A stretch of 56,484 nucleotides of DNA, from contig CAIVPR010000024.1 in the NCBI GenBank assembly GCA_903907865.1, forward strand, positions 1-56,484, given 5' to 3'. The notes beneath the pieces are model-generated. The model was not told where the DNA came from and did no database searches. It saw only the letters and a program-made list of their open reading frames with translations. Position numbers and translations under genes: made by a program. Shown here piece after piece: positions 34,127 through 43,060 of the stretch. Source of the stretch: an uncultured Acidobacteriia bacterium. Its GTDB lineage: Bacteria; Acidobacteriota; Terriglobia; Bryobacterales; Bryobacteraceae. The number at the start of each line of letters is the position of its first letter. Position 1 is the first letter of the stretch.

Positions 34127-34987
34127 CTAAGCCGTTTCCACCAGCGCGCGGAGGTTCCGCCCGCAGATCTTGCTGCCTTCAAACTTGTTGCCGTCGGGGC
34201 CGGGCCAGTGGGTCTCCAAATGAATATACCCCTTGTAGCCATCCGCGGCCAACGCCCCAATCTGGCCGGTCCAATCGATATCTCGCTCACCCAACGGCCC
34301 CCAGATCGGCTTGTGGCCTTCCAAAGTGCAGTCCTTTGCGTGGACATGCGCGATGCGGGTTGGATCTAACAACTGGTAGCCGTTCGGGAAGGGTATTTCG
34401 CCCGAACAATACGCATTCGCCGGGTCCCAAACGATCTGGAGATTCTCGTGGTCGATGGCTGCCAACACGCGCGCCGTCTCCTGCGCGGTCGCGATGTTGC
34501 AAGCATGTTCATTTTCCAGTCCGATGATCAGGCCACGCGCGGCAGCCTTGTCGGACAGATCCTGCAGGGCGTCAACCACCCGCTCGAAAACCGCTTCCGG
34601 TTTGATGACGCGCCAATACGAAAAGACGCGCACTATTTTTGCGCCTGTCAGCGCCGCAATTTCGAACGCCCGCTCGGTCAGCCGCGCTTGGTCTTCGAAA
34701 GTGTGCTTGGCATTGAACATGTCCTGCTGGAAGCGGGCATCCACGTCCGGAGCGTCCGGCAGGGTGCACTTCAAGAGCGGCGACGCGATGGAAACCACCT
34801 GCAGGCAGTTGGCTCGCAGGACGTCCATCGTTGCGGAAATCTCGCCGTCGGTCAAGTCCATGATGTTCTTGCCGTTGACCACCCGCAGTTCTGCGCCCTT
34901 CATCCCGAGCTCGCGCATGGCTTCGGCGGCTACGGTGATGTCGGAAGAAAACTCGTCGGTGATCGCACCGATACGGAAACGTTGCAT
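34127..34987 (-). CDS. Sugar phosphate isomerase/epimerase-like TIM-barrel protein
   Basis: A 286-residue protein of the xylose-isomerase-like TIM-barrel family. The beginning (RFRIGAITDEFSSDITVAAE) and MKGAELRVVNGKNIMDL are typical. Metal-site candidates are Glu in GLENEHACN, Asp in VWDPANAYCSG, His in AHVHAKDCT and the final Glu in YIHLETHW. No signal peptide is present, so it is cytosolic, unlike many acidobacterial relatives. The substrate (a keto sugar or inositol derivative) is not predictable. The neighbouring DUF72 gene is divergent, and there is no catabolic operon around it. Confidence 0.88.
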   Translation of the reverse strand: MQRFRIGAITDEFSSDITVAAEAMRELGMKGAELRVVNGKNIMDLTDGEISATMDVLRANCLQVVSIASPLLKCTLPDAPDVDARFQQDMFNAKHTFEDQARLTERAFEIAALTGAKIVRVFSYWRVIKPEAVFERVVDALQDLSDKAAARGLIIGLENEHACNIATAQETARVLAAIDHENLQIVWDPANAYCSGEIPFPNGYQLLDPTRIAHVHAKDCTLEGHKPIWGPLGERDIDWTGQIGALAADGYKGYIHLETHWPGPDGNKFEGSKICGRNLRALVETA

Positions 34988-35096
34988 TGAGGTAATAGTG
35001 TACCAAATTCACTCTGCGCACCGACTGGTACTCGCAACGGGGCCAGCCCAACGCGACCACGTTCCGGGGTTGCTAGAATCGCGGTGGCACTTGAGT

Positions 35097-36047
35097 ATGA
35101 CTCTCTTCGATCTCCACGATCCCGGCCAATTGGACCGCTACGAACTTCGCGACCGCCTCGCCGATCTCGCCGCGCGGGGCGTGCGCATCGGCGGCAGTTC
35201 GTGGAAGTACGAAGGCTGGCTCGACCAAATCTACACCCGGTCGCTCTACCAAACACGCGGACGCTTCTCCAAGAAGCTCTTCGAGGACACCTGCCTCGAA
35301 GAATACGCCCGGACCTTTCCCACCGTCTGCGGCGATTTTGCTTTCTACCAGTTCCCGCTTCCCGCGTTCTGGGAGAAGTTGTTCCGCCAGACCCCACCGT
35401 CGTTCCGATGGGGCTTCAAGGCACCGGAACATGTAACCGTGTCGACCTGGCCCGTCCAACCACGGTACGGGGCCCTCGCGGGCTTGCAAAATCACACCTT
35501 CCTAGATGCTGGGCTGTTCAATCAAGCCTTCCTGGGCGTCTTGGAACCGTGGCGCGAGCAGGTCGGGGTAATCGTATTTGAGTTCGGGACGTTCCGGCAA
35601 CGGGATTTTGCGGGCCCCGCCGATTTCGTCCGCGCGCTGGATCCTTTCTTATCCGGGCTTGCGGCAGGGTGGCGCTTTGGAGTCGAGATCCGAAACGCCG
35701 ACTACCTCGTGCCCCGCTATTTCGATTGCCTCCGCGCGCATGACGTCGCCCATGTCTACAACGCTTGGACCCGGATGCCGGAAATCGCCGACCAGATGGC
35801 GATTCAAGGCTCGCGCACGTCGGACCTGATTGTGGCCCGAGCCCTTTTGCGCCGCAATCGCCCCTACGAGGAGGCCGTGCGCATGTTCGAGCCCTACACG
35901 AAGGTTCAGGATGTCAACGAGCCCGTGCGCAAGGCGTTGCGGGAACTGGTCCATGTCGCGCTGGTGGATGGCAATCCCGCCTTCCTGTTCGTCAACAACC
36001 GGCTGGAAGGAAACTCTCCCGGGACCATGGTCGCCATTACAAGTTGA
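35097..36047 (+). CDS. DUF72-domain protein
   Basis: A 316-residue protein with start ATG 35097; the frame continues upstream only as a shadow of the isomerase gene. DUF72 signatures are visible: VRIGGSSWKYEGWLDQIYTR at the first strand, YARTFPTVCGDFAFYQFP, FRWGFKAPEHVTV, and the C-terminal YTKVQDVNEPVRKALREL then PAFLFVNNRLEGNSPGTM. The fold is a TIM-barrel. DUF72 proteins are widespread with unknown activity. It ends 61 bases before tRNA-Val. Confidence 0.9.
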   Translation: MTLFDLHDPGQLDRYELRDRLADLAARGVRIGGSSWKYEGWLDQIYTRSLYQTRGRFSKKLFEDTCLEEYARTFPTVCGDFAFYQFPLPAFWEKLFRQTPPSFRWGFKAPEHVTVSTWPVQPRYGALAGLQNHTFLDAGLFNQAFLGVLEPWREQVGVIVFEFGTFRQRDFAGPADFVRALDPFLSGLAAGWRFGVEIRNADYLVPRYFDCLRAHDVAHVYNAWTRMPEIADQMAIQGSRTSDLIVARALLRRNRPYEEAVRMFEPYTKVQDVNEPVRKALRELVHVALVDGNPAFLFVNNRLEGNSPGTMVAITS

Positions 36048-36108
36048 TTGCTATACTGGTTCTTTCGCCAGCGGGTCCACGGCCCACCGTCGAATTCCTC
36101 CCCCACGG

Positions 36109-36185
36109 GGGCCTGTAGCTCAGTTGGTTAGAGCGCTACCTTGACACGGTAGAGGTCTGCAGTTCGAGTCTGCACAGGCCCACCA
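36109..36185 (+). tRNA. tRNA-Val (GAC)
   Basis: A 77-nt cloverleaf. The acceptor stem is GGGCCTG/CAGGCCC, the discriminator is A, and CCA is encoded. The D-arm is GCTC-AGTTGGTTA-GAGC, the anticodon stem CTACC/GGTAG has loop TTGACAC (anticodon GAC), and the T-arm is TGCAG-TTCGAGT-CTGCA. Confidence 0.95.
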
Positions 36186-36227
36186 TTTCCCATCAGTACA
36201 CGATCCCAGAAGCACGCGCCAAAGCGC

Positions 36228-36258
36228 TTGCCACGAGGCGTCAGGAATCTGCTAAAAT
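36228..36258 (+). promoter_or_regulatory. Possible promoter of the MerR gene
   Basis: TTGCCA (36228-36233) and TAAAAT (36253-36258) separated by 19 bases, slightly long. If used, transcription would begin near 36265, which supports ATG 36297 rather than GTG 36264 as the start of the regulator. Confidence 0.4.
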
Positions 36259-36296
36259 CCTAGGTGCCTGATTCTTCGGAACGGAGTGGACTGAAA

Positions 36297-36860
36297 ATGT
36301 TCGAAACAAAAGAAGACTCTTTCGTGGAGCCTCTGCCCGAGCACTACACCAGCGGCGATGTTGCCCGCATTGCGGACGTAAGCCTTCGCCAACTCCAATG
36401 GTGGGACGAGCAGAATGTCGTGTCACCCCGTCAAGTCGGACACCGGCGTGTCTACCTTCGGCAAGAAGTGGCCGAGGTCTCGGTGATTGCCGAACTCCGG
36501 CGCAAGGGCTTCTCGCTTCAGAAGATTCGACGAGTGCTGAAGTTCCTCCAGCGGGAAATGGGCGAGAGGCTAGGTACCGCGTTCGCCACCGATGCCGAAA
36601 TTCACCTCCTCACGGACGGCAAGCATATTTACTTGGAAGACGAGCCGGGACGCGTAATCGACGTCTTGAAGAACGCAACCCAGCCCATGTTCCTGGTATG
36701 CGTGACCGACCAGCTTCGGCGCTTCCGGGCGACGACTCCGGGTGCCGAGCCCGAAGCTAAAGCGGTCACCGAATCGCTACCAACGAGGAAGCCCGCGGTT
36801 TCCGAACGTCGGCGTCCCGCCGCTCGAACCGTGACCACGCGAACCGCAAAAGTCGGCTGA
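36297..36860 (+). CDS. MerR-family transcriptional regulator
   Basis: A 187-residue protein. The winged helix-turn-helix begins YTSGDVARIADVSLRQLQWW and continues with the wing HRRVYLRQEV and the second helix pair AELRRKGFSLQKIRRVLKFL. It has no cysteine pair at the C-terminus for metals and no known ligand domain. Instead a segment with GTAFATDAEIHLLTDGKHIY may form a small effector fold, and a basic Arg/Ala tail follows. ATG 36297 has GGAG at 36283-36286; GTG 36264 is an alternative. It is monocistronic, convergent with the GGDEF gene (6-base gap). Confidence 0.88.
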   Translation: MFETKEDSFVEPLPEHYTSGDVARIADVSLRQLQWWDEQNVVSPRQVGHRRVYLRQEVAEVSVIAELRRKGFSLQKIRRVLKFLQREMGERLGTAFATDAEIHLLTDGKHIYLEDEPGRVIDVLKNATQPMFLVCVTDQLRRFRATTPGAEPEAKAVTESLPTRKPAVSERRRPAARTVTTRTAKVG

Positions 36861-36866
36861 TTCTCT

Positions 36867-37937
36867 TTAGCCCGTAGCCGGAACCGGCAGTTGCAATTCC
36901 GCCTTCACGGAGGCCGCTCGTGGCGTCCGCGACTTGTGCGTGTAGAGATCCGCATCGGCACGTTCGATGAGCATCTCGAGCGTCTCTCCGGGCCTGCTTG
37001 CGGCGACACCGACGGAAGCGCCGAGAACCACGTCGCACGTCTTGCCCGTTTGGCTCAGTTTGTGGCAAGACGTCAGCCGCACCCGCAGTTCCGCCGCCCG
37101 CTGTTCCGCGACCTCGCCCGTGCAACGCAGGAGAACGAGGAATTCGTCTCCGCCCCATCTGCAGACCATGTCCATCGCCCGCACGCTGTTTGCAAGCAGA
37201 CTTGCGAACGAGCGCAGCACCTGATCCCCGCACCCATGTCCCCAACGGTCATTGATCTGTTTGAATCCGTTCAGATCGATCAGGATGACACTTGACGGGT
37301 CCTGTTCCCCCAACTGCTTGCGGAGCCTGGCTTCTCCTTCGCCCCGGTTGAGCAACCCGGTGACTGCGTCCACGGAGGCCCGCCGCGCGGCCTGCTCCAA
37401 GCGCCCTTGGAATTCCGTCAGCTTCGCCTGCATCTCGTGGATCGCTCCCGCGCTTTCCTGCATGAGCGACGCCCCGAACTCGCGCAGCTCGGCGACCTGC
37501 TTGGCCAAATCCTCCCGGATCCTCCCCAAGTCGGTTCCCCGCGACACCAACTGGAGGCGCATGGCGAATTGCTTGATCTTCAGGGACTGCCTGTCCCCGT
37601 GCGTCGCCAGTGTTCCGACCGCCTCCGCCAGCGACGAAAGCAGCCCGCGCAGATCCTCATCTCTGCCCGCCTGATGAGCCGAGGCCTTCGCCTGGAAGTC
37701 CGACAGCAACGTGCCGACCCGCACTTGGCTCCGTCCGAGTTCTTCGGGCCCGGGGTTGTCCGATACGTCGCGCACAACTTCCCGCAAGGATGACCGGAGA
37801 GATCCTGTTATCTCTGGAGTGACCTCAACCGCGGCGTCCGCAACTGTCGTGAGCGCGGCCAGGTAGCATTGGACCGCAGCCCGGAACCGAAGTTCGTCCC
37901 GTTCTAGTCGCTGGATGCTTTGTTTTAACGAGATCAT
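36867..37937 (-). CDS. Diguanylate cyclase with N-terminal helical region
   Basis: A 356-residue protein. Start ATG 37937 is preferred; the open frame extends upstream under the TPR gene. Residues about 1-190 are helical and coiled-coil-rich with no recognised sensor (LKQSIQRLERDELRFRAAVQ), like the N-terminal region of PleD-type or stress-related cyclases. The GGDEF domain (about 190-345) is intact: ASVDAVTGLLNRGEGEARL, LIDLNGFKQINDRWGHGCGD, RWGGDEFLVL and SVGVAA. RxxD at the usual I-site, five residues before GGDEF, is RAMD. It should make c-di-GMP. It is the third gene of a minus-strand run miaA-TPR-GGDEF, 95 bases after the TPR gene. Confidence 0.88.
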   Translation of the reverse strand: MISLKQSIQRLERDELRFRAAVQCYLAALTTVADAAVEVTPEITGSLRSSLREVVRDVSDNPGPEELGRSQVRVGTLLSDFQAKASAHQAGRDEDLRGLLSSLAEAVGTLATHGDRQSLKIKQFAMRLQLVSRGTDLGRIREDLAKQVAELREFGASLMQESAGAIHEMQAKLTEFQGRLEQAARRASVDAVTGLLNRGEGEARLRKQLGEQDPSSVILIDLNGFKQINDRWGHGCGDQVLRSFASLLANSVRAMDMVCRWGGDEFLVLLRCTGEVAEQRAAELRVRLTSCHKLSQTGKTCDVVLGASVGVAASRPGETLEMLIERADADLYTHKSRTPRAASVKAELQLPVPATG

Positions 37938-38032
37938 GCCCTTGCGGCGTTGGCCTTCACTGGTACTATCGGCGGGCGCAAGCGAATTCTTTAGGGCTTC
38001 CGGAGTTATTTTGTCTCGGTCGGCAACAACTT

Positions 38033-39256
38033 TTATTTGGACTTCCCTGGTCCCCGCAGCTCCGCCTGCAACTGACGGAAGGCGGAATCCTCGAATGACG
38101 TCTTGATGCGCTCCAAGCCCTGGCTCCGCGCATCCCCCGCCCGGGGGCCGTCCATCCGTAGGCACCGCCCCAGGAGCACGGTCGCGTCCTGGTCACCCGC
38201 CGACCGGTCCAGCACGGCCCGGAACCGGTCTGCGGCCTGCGCGAACTGGCCCTGTTTCCACAGCGAGTAGCCAGTGTTGAACCAGTAGTCCGGATCGGCC
38301 TCGTCGCCTTCCAGCGCCTTCTTGAACTGGTCGAAAGCCGCAGGATCGTTGCGCCGCGAGAGCGCCGCGCCCAAGTTGTTGTACACCTCGTTCAAGGGAA
38401 TTTCCAAAAGAACGGTGCGGAACTGCCGCACGGCCCCGTCGAAATCACCCTCGTGATACTTGCAAATGCCGAGCAGGTATGTGGCCTCGAAGTAGTGCGA
38501 ATCGTTGCGGCTCACTCGGGCTAGGTATACCGAGGCCCCCCGGTAGTCCTTTTTTGCGAATGACAACCGCCCCAGCTGGAAGTTGGGCTGGGAGAACTTC
38601 TCGTCCAGCCGCACGGATTGGGAAAACAGCTTTGCCTGCCGCTCCGGTGTGGAGGCGATCAGGCCCCGGACGTAGCTTTCCATCGCATCCAATCGCACCG
38701 GGGGACGGTCGCGCATGAATTCGGCCTCTGTCGGAACGCTATCCTGGCGCAGATTGCCAAGGATCAACCACGCGATCTTCACCTGCATCTGGCTCAAGGT
38801 TTCAAGCGGCCCGGACTGCTCATACACAGCCATCTCGTGTAGCTTGCGCAGGTCCACCACATGTACCACCACGCGCAGGTTGGACGCTGGACCCGGCGTT
38901 GTCCCAGGAGCAGCCCCGTCGACAGCAAACTCGCCATAGAGGACCGTTCCGGCATCCAACGTGTCGCCGATTTTCAGCACCGAGGCCTTTGTCAGCACCA
39001 CTCCGGTGCGCAGGGAAAGCCGCCGGTATGCCTCTTGGCGTTCCTCCCGCGCCAGCAGCAGCAAGCCTGTGGCCGAGAGTGATTCCCGAATCGTCTCCGA
39101 AACGCTCTCGCCGATCCAGTCCAGTCCCGGTGCCTGGGCATGGTTGAGATTGAACAACGGCAACGCGGCGATGGTTTCGGCCCCGTCGGCGGTGGCCGAG
39201 ACCAATGTCGCGAGCAAAATCATGGCGGGGAAGCGGCGCAAGCTATACGTTATCAA
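38033..39256 (-). CDS. Exported TPR protein
   Basis: About 407 residues. Start TTG 39256 lies 14 bases inside the end of miaA and has GGAGGG 11 bases upstream; ATG 39223 is an alternative with a shorter signal. Signal segment: RRFPAMILLATLVSATADGA. Residues about 25-190 form a FlgO/CsgG-like domain (TIAALPLFNLNHAQAPGLDW, SVSETIRESLSATGLLLLAR). TPR repeats follow from about 215 (HYFEATYLLGICKYHEGDFD; NEVYNNLGAALSRRNDPAAF; DPDYWFNTGYSLWKQGQFAQ). It probably acts in the periplasm, perhaps in an assembly complex. The partner is unknown. Confidence 0.8.
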   Translation of the reverse strand: MITYSLRRFPAMILLATLVSATADGAETIAALPLFNLNHAQAPGLDWIGESVSETIRESLSATGLLLLAREERQEAYRRLSLRTGVVLTKASVLKIGDTLDAGTVLYGEFAVDGAAPGTTPGPASNLRVVVHVVDLRKLHEMAVYEQSGPLETLSQMQVKIAWLILGNLRQDSVPTEAEFMRDRPPVRLDAMESYVRGLIASTPERQAKLFSQSVRLDEKFSQPNFQLGRLSFAKKDYRGASVYLARVSRNDSHYFEATYLLGICKYHEGDFDGAVRQFRTVLLEIPLNEVYNNLGAALSRRNDPAAFDQFKKALEGDEADPDYWFNTGYSLWKQGQFAQAADRFRAVLDRSAGDQDATVLLGRCLRMDGPRAGDARSQGLERIKTSFEDSAFRQLQAELRGPGKSK

Positions 39257-40211
39257 CTTGACGGGGACCCTCCACGAAATCCTCTACCCGCTCGCACACC
39301 CGGAAGGCGACCGCCGGATCGTCCCCGAAACCACTGAAAAACTCAAGCCCAGGCTCTTGCCGGAACCAAGTCAGCTGGCGCTTGGCGTAGCGGCGCGTGT
39401 CGCGGCGGGCGTAGAAAAGCGCATCCCGATAGTTTGATTCGCCCTTCACGATCTGCAGAGCCTGCTTGTATCCGATTGCCTCGAACGGCTTGCAGGTTTC
39501 GGAGAATCCGCGCTTGAGGATGGATTCCACCTCCCCGACGATCCCGTCGGCGAACATCTTCTCCAAACGGTCTTCGAGCCGGGTGTAGAGTTTCTCGCGG
39601 TCCGGGAACAGGCCAATCTTTAGCACCCGGTATCCCTCCAAGGCGTCGCGACCTTGGGAATACACCTCCTGGACCGGCTTCCGGGCGCTGTAGCAAATCT
39701 CGATGGCCCGGATGTTCTTCGGCAGGTCGTTGGCGTGGATGCGGGAGGCCGCCTGCGGATCCAGTCGCCGCAGGAGTCGGTGCAGCAAGCCGGGACGGCT
39801 CTCCTCGCGGCCCGCGAGGCGGTCCCGCATGGATTGGTCGCGCTCGGGCCCCGGCGCAAGGCCCTCCACCAGCGCCCGGAGGTAGAAGCCCGTGCCGCCT
39901 GCAAGGATCGGCAGTCGGTCGCGCGACGTAATTTCCTGTAAGATCTGCCGGGCCGCCCTCGAATAGTCGCCTGCGGTGAACACCTGATCGGGGTTTCGCG
40001 CGTCAATCAGGTGGTGGGGAATGTCGCGCCGCTCTGATGGCGGGGTCTTGGCTGTGCCGATGTCGAAATGCCGGAAGATCTGGACGGAATCGCAATTGAT
40101 GATTTCGCCCCCGAACCGCTCCGCCAGTACCAGCGCCAAGTGGCTTTTGCCCGATCCGGTGGGGCCGACAACCGCAACAAAAGGGGGAATGCTTTGCAAC
40201 TGTTTGACCAA
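39243..40211 (-). CDS. miaA: tRNA dimethylallyltransferase MiaA
   Basis: A 322-residue enzyme that adds a dimethylallyl group to A37 of UNN-reading tRNAs. The P-loop is VGPTGSGKS (15-23), followed by INCDSVQIFRHFDIGTAKT and DIPHHLID, then GGTGFYLRALVEG and the C-terminal TRRYAKRQLTWFRQEPGLEF. The start is TTG 40211 with a weak ribosome site; TTG 40199 is a possible alternative. It overlaps the TPR gene downstream by 14 bases. The divergent large TPR gene begins 103 bases away. Confidence 0.95.
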   Translation of the reverse strand: MVKQLQSIPPFVAVVGPTGSGKSHLALVLAERFGGEIINCDSVQIFRHFDIGTAKTPPSERRDIPHHLIDARNPDQVFTAGDYSRAARQILQEITSRDRLPILAGGTGFYLRALVEGLAPGPERDQSMRDRLAGREESRPGLLHRLLRRLDPQAASRIHANDLPKNIRAIEICYSARKPVQEVYSQGRDALEGYRVLKIGLFPDREKLYTRLEDRLEKMFADGIVGEVESILKRGFSETCKPFEAIGYKQALQIVKGESNYRDALFYARRDTRRYAKRQLTWFRQEPGLEFFSGFGDDPAVAFRVCERVEDFVEGPRQVDNV

Positions 40212-40313
40212 GTCCGCCGTTATACAATGAGGACGGAAGCTGCACGCTCCGGTCGCCTTCTCTATTCTAGGTTAAGCCGAAGGTCGCGCGGGATGCAAGG
40301 AAGGCGAAATACG

Positions 40314-42374
40314 ATGATTGGTCACGCGAGAGCCGCGTTTATTACAGCTGTCCTGGCAATTGGTGCCGCGCAACTTTCTCTTCAGTCAGCGGTCGCCCAG
40401 GTGCCTTCCCAAGCCCCGGCCCCGCTTCCCGCCAAGCCGGACGAACGTTCCTCCGCCTACTACAACTTCGCCATGGGCCACCTCTATGGGGAACTGGCCG
40501 GAGCCTACGGCAATCGCGGCGAGTACGTGAACCGCGCCATCGATTTCTACCGCCAAGCGATGAAGCTCGACCCCGACGCCAACTACATCGGCGAGGAACT
40601 GGCCGACCTCTACGTTCAGGCCGGACAATTCGAGCGCGCGACCCAGCAGGCCAAGGACCTCATCAAGGCCAACCCCAAGAACGCCGCAGCTCACAAGATC
40701 CTCGCCCGCATCTACGCCCGTCAAATCGGCGATCCCGACCAAAACCAAGGCAAGCTCGACCAAGCGATGCTCAAATCCGCCATGGCCGAGTATCAAGCAA
40801 TCACTGAAATCAACCCCAAGGACGTGGAGAGCCTCTCCATGCTGGCCCGCCTCTACCGCGTTTCCCGCGACGACGCGAGCGCCGAAAAGGCCTACCGCGC
40901 CATCCTCGCCGCCGAGCCCAACGATGACGATGCCCTGACCGGCCTCGCAGCCGTCTTTGCAGACCGCGGCGATCTTACCAACGCCATCGGCATGCTCAAG
41001 ATGGCCGTCGATAAGAATCCCGACCCCCGCACCGTCACCACCTTGGCCGAATTCTACGAGCAGAACAAGGAATACTCCAAAGCCGCCGACACTTGGGAAA
41101 TGGCGCTGCCGCTGACCAACGACAACCTGCAAGTCCGCCGCCATCTGGCCATCAATCTGCTCGCGGCCAACCGTCTCGATCCGGCGTTGAAGGCTTTCAC
41201 CGCGTTGGCCAACGAGGATCCGAAGAATCTCGAACTGCAGATGCAACTCGTGGAGATACTCCTCCGCAAGCAGGATTTCGCTGGAGCCCATACCGCCATC
41301 GACAAGGCGAAGGCCCTTAGCAACAGCCCCGAAGTACGGTTCGCCGAAGCCGGCTTGCTCGACGCCGAAGGCCGGACGCCGGAGGGCATCGCGATCATCC
41401 AGTCCATCTTGGTCGACACGCGGAAAACGCAGTATTCCGACCAAGAACGCGGCCAGAGGATCCAGTTCCTGGAGACTGCGGCGCGCATGCAGCGCGTCAT
41501 CGGGAAGACAGCCGACGCAATCGCGTCGTTCCGGCAGATCTCGGAGTTGAATCCCGCCGCAGCCGCCCGCGTCGAGGTGGAGATCATCGAGACCATGGTG
41601 GCTGCCAAGGACTACAAGGGTGCCAAGCAGGCTTCGGACGCCGCCGTGAAGCGATACCAAGGCGACCGTCTGGTCATGATGGAGCACGCCGCGTTACTGG
41701 GCCAACTCGGCCAGTACGATGCAGCCATCGCCGAACTCCGCGCGTTGCCCGATGCGTCCAAGGATCGCGATGTGCTCGTCCAGATCTCCCAGGTTCAAGA
41801 GAAGGCCAAGAAATTCGCCGACGAGCGCAAAACCTTTGACGCCATCGAGGCTCTCTCGACGACGGACCAAGAGCGCCAAGCCCTCGACTTCATGCGCGGC
41901 GCGATGTACGAGCACGAAAAGAACTTCGATGCAGCCGAGCGCGAGTTCCGCAAGATCCTCCAGCGCGACCCCAACAGCCCCGGTGCCCTCAACTACCTCG
42001 GCTACATGTTCGCCGACCGCAACATCCGTTTGGACGAAGCACAGCAGATGATCGCCAAGGCCTTGGAGCTCGATCCGGGCAACGGTGCCTACCTCGACAG
42101 CCTTGGCTGGGTGCACTTCCGCCTGAACAAGCTGGACCAAGCCGCGGACGAGCTCCGCCAGGCCGTCCTCAAATCCGGCAACGATGCTACGGTCCATGAC
42201 CATTTGGCCGAAGTCTACGCCAAGCAGGGCAAGATTAAAGAAGCCATCCAGCAATGGGAAGCCTCCGTGGCGCAAATGAAATCCGCCGTGCCCAGCGACC
42301 AGGATCCGGAAGAGTTGAGCAAGGTCGCCAAAAAGCTGGAGTCCGCCAAGGTCAAGGTCGCGGAGAAGAAATAG
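40314..42374 (+). CDS. Large exported TPR protein
   Basis: A 686-residue protein. ATG 40314 gives a signal peptide (MIGHARAAFITAVLAIGAAQ, then LSLQSAVAQ) and has AAGGAAGG ten bases upstream; earlier in-frame codons lie under miaA. More than ten TPR units cover residues about 38-660, e.g. YVNRAIDFYRQAMKLDPDAN, EYQAITEINPKDVESLSMLA, REFRKILQRDPNSPGALNYL and DSLGWVHFRLNKLDQAADEL. The C-terminus is Lys-rich. Similar proteins help outer-membrane or secretion complexes. The adjacent miaA is divergent and a sigma factor gene follows, so context gives no partner. Confidence 0.88.
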   Translation: MIGHARAAFITAVLAIGAAQLSLQSAVAQVPSQAPAPLPAKPDERSSAYYNFAMGHLYGELAGAYGNRGEYVNRAIDFYRQAMKLDPDANYIGEELADLYVQAGQFERATQQAKDLIKANPKNAAAHKILARIYARQIGDPDQNQGKLDQAMLKSAMAEYQAITEINPKDVESLSMLARLYRVSRDDASAEKAYRAILAAEPNDDDALTGLAAVFADRGDLTNAIGMLKMAVDKNPDPRTVTTLAEFYEQNKEYSKAADTWEMALPLTNDNLQVRRHLAINLLAANRLDPALKAFTALANEDPKNLELQMQLVEILLRKQDFAGAHTAIDKAKALSNSPEVRFAEAGLLDAEGRTPEGIAIIQSILVDTRKTQYSDQERGQRIQFLETAARMQRVIGKTADAIASFRQISELNPAAAARVEVEIIETMVAAKDYKGAKQASDAAVKRYQGDRLVMMEHAALLGQLGQYDAAIAELRALPDASKDRDVLVQISQVQEKAKKFADERKTFDAIEALSTTDQERQALDFMRGAMYEHEKNFDAAEREFRKILQRDPNSPGALNYLGYMFADRNIRLDEAQQMIAKALELDPGNGAYLDSLGWVHFRLNKLDQAADELRQAVLKSGNDATVHDHLAEVYAKQGKIKEAIQQWEASVAQMKSAVPSDQDPEELSKVAKKLESAKVKVAEKK

Positions 42375-42436
42375 CCACTCAAAAAAACTTTCGCGGGAAT
42401 GAAATACTTCCCCTCCCGGCTCCATATCCCTAGTGA

Positions 42437-43033
42437 ATGGCACGGACGGGAGCGATAAGATTTCCTCGGCGGAGTTATGAATCCAGTGACTTGGACGCGC
42501 AGTTGGTCCGCCTGCTGCAAAAGCCGGTCCCGCTGTCACACTTGGTGGAGGTCGCCTATCCCGAACTTCTCAGGATGGCGGCGGGTCGACTGAGCCGCGA
42601 ACGCCGGTGGCATCGCTGGGAGCCCGCTGCCTTGGTGCATGAGGCCTATATCCGTTTGGACGCCCCCGGTCGCTGCTGGGTCAACCCCGGCCATTTCTTC
42701 GGCACATGGAGCGAAACCATGCGATTGCTGCTGATCGACGACAGCCGGCGACCGCTTTACGCCTCCATTTATATCCGCATCGAGGATCTCCCCGGCGGCG
42801 ATTTGCGGGGTTCCATCGAACAGCGGTCCATCGACCAGCTTGCAATGGACGCGTCGCTTCGGCGCCTCGCAATCGAGCACCGGCGTCTCGCCGTGTTGGC
42901 AAAGCTGATGTTGCTCGGCTTCACCCAGGACGAGGCCGCCAGCCGCATGGGCATCGCCCTCCGCACGGCTAAGCGGGACGTACGCGCGTGCCGAACGTGG
43001 TTGGCCAACGATCTTCACGCGATTGCGGCCTAG
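42437..43033 (+). CDS. Divergent ECF-type sigma factor
   Basis: A 198-residue protein of the same ECF group as the gene at 21730 but diverged. Region 2 reads LSHLVEVAYPELLRMAAGRL, then WEPAALVHEAYIRLDAPGRC; the AHF...DHARR helix is changed to GHFFGTWSETMRLLLIDDSR. Region 4 ends LGFTQDEAASRMGIALRTAK. Trp/His-rich substitutions in region 2 (RERRWHRWEP) are unusual. No anti-sigma or kinase gene is next to it. The preceding TPR gene is 62 bases away on the same strand, so it may be in the same transcript. Confidence 0.8.
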   Translation: MARTGAIRFPRRSYESSDLDAQLVRLLQKPVPLSHLVEVAYPELLRMAAGRLSRERRWHRWEPAALVHEAYIRLDAPGRCWVNPGHFFGTWSETMRLLLIDDSRRPLYASIYIRIEDLPGGDLRGSIEQRSIDQLAMDASLRRLAIEHRRLAVLAKLMLLGFTQDEAASRMGIALRTAKRDVRACRTWLANDLHAIAA

Positions 43034-43060
43034 CTACGCCTCAACCGGCGGTGAGTCGGC

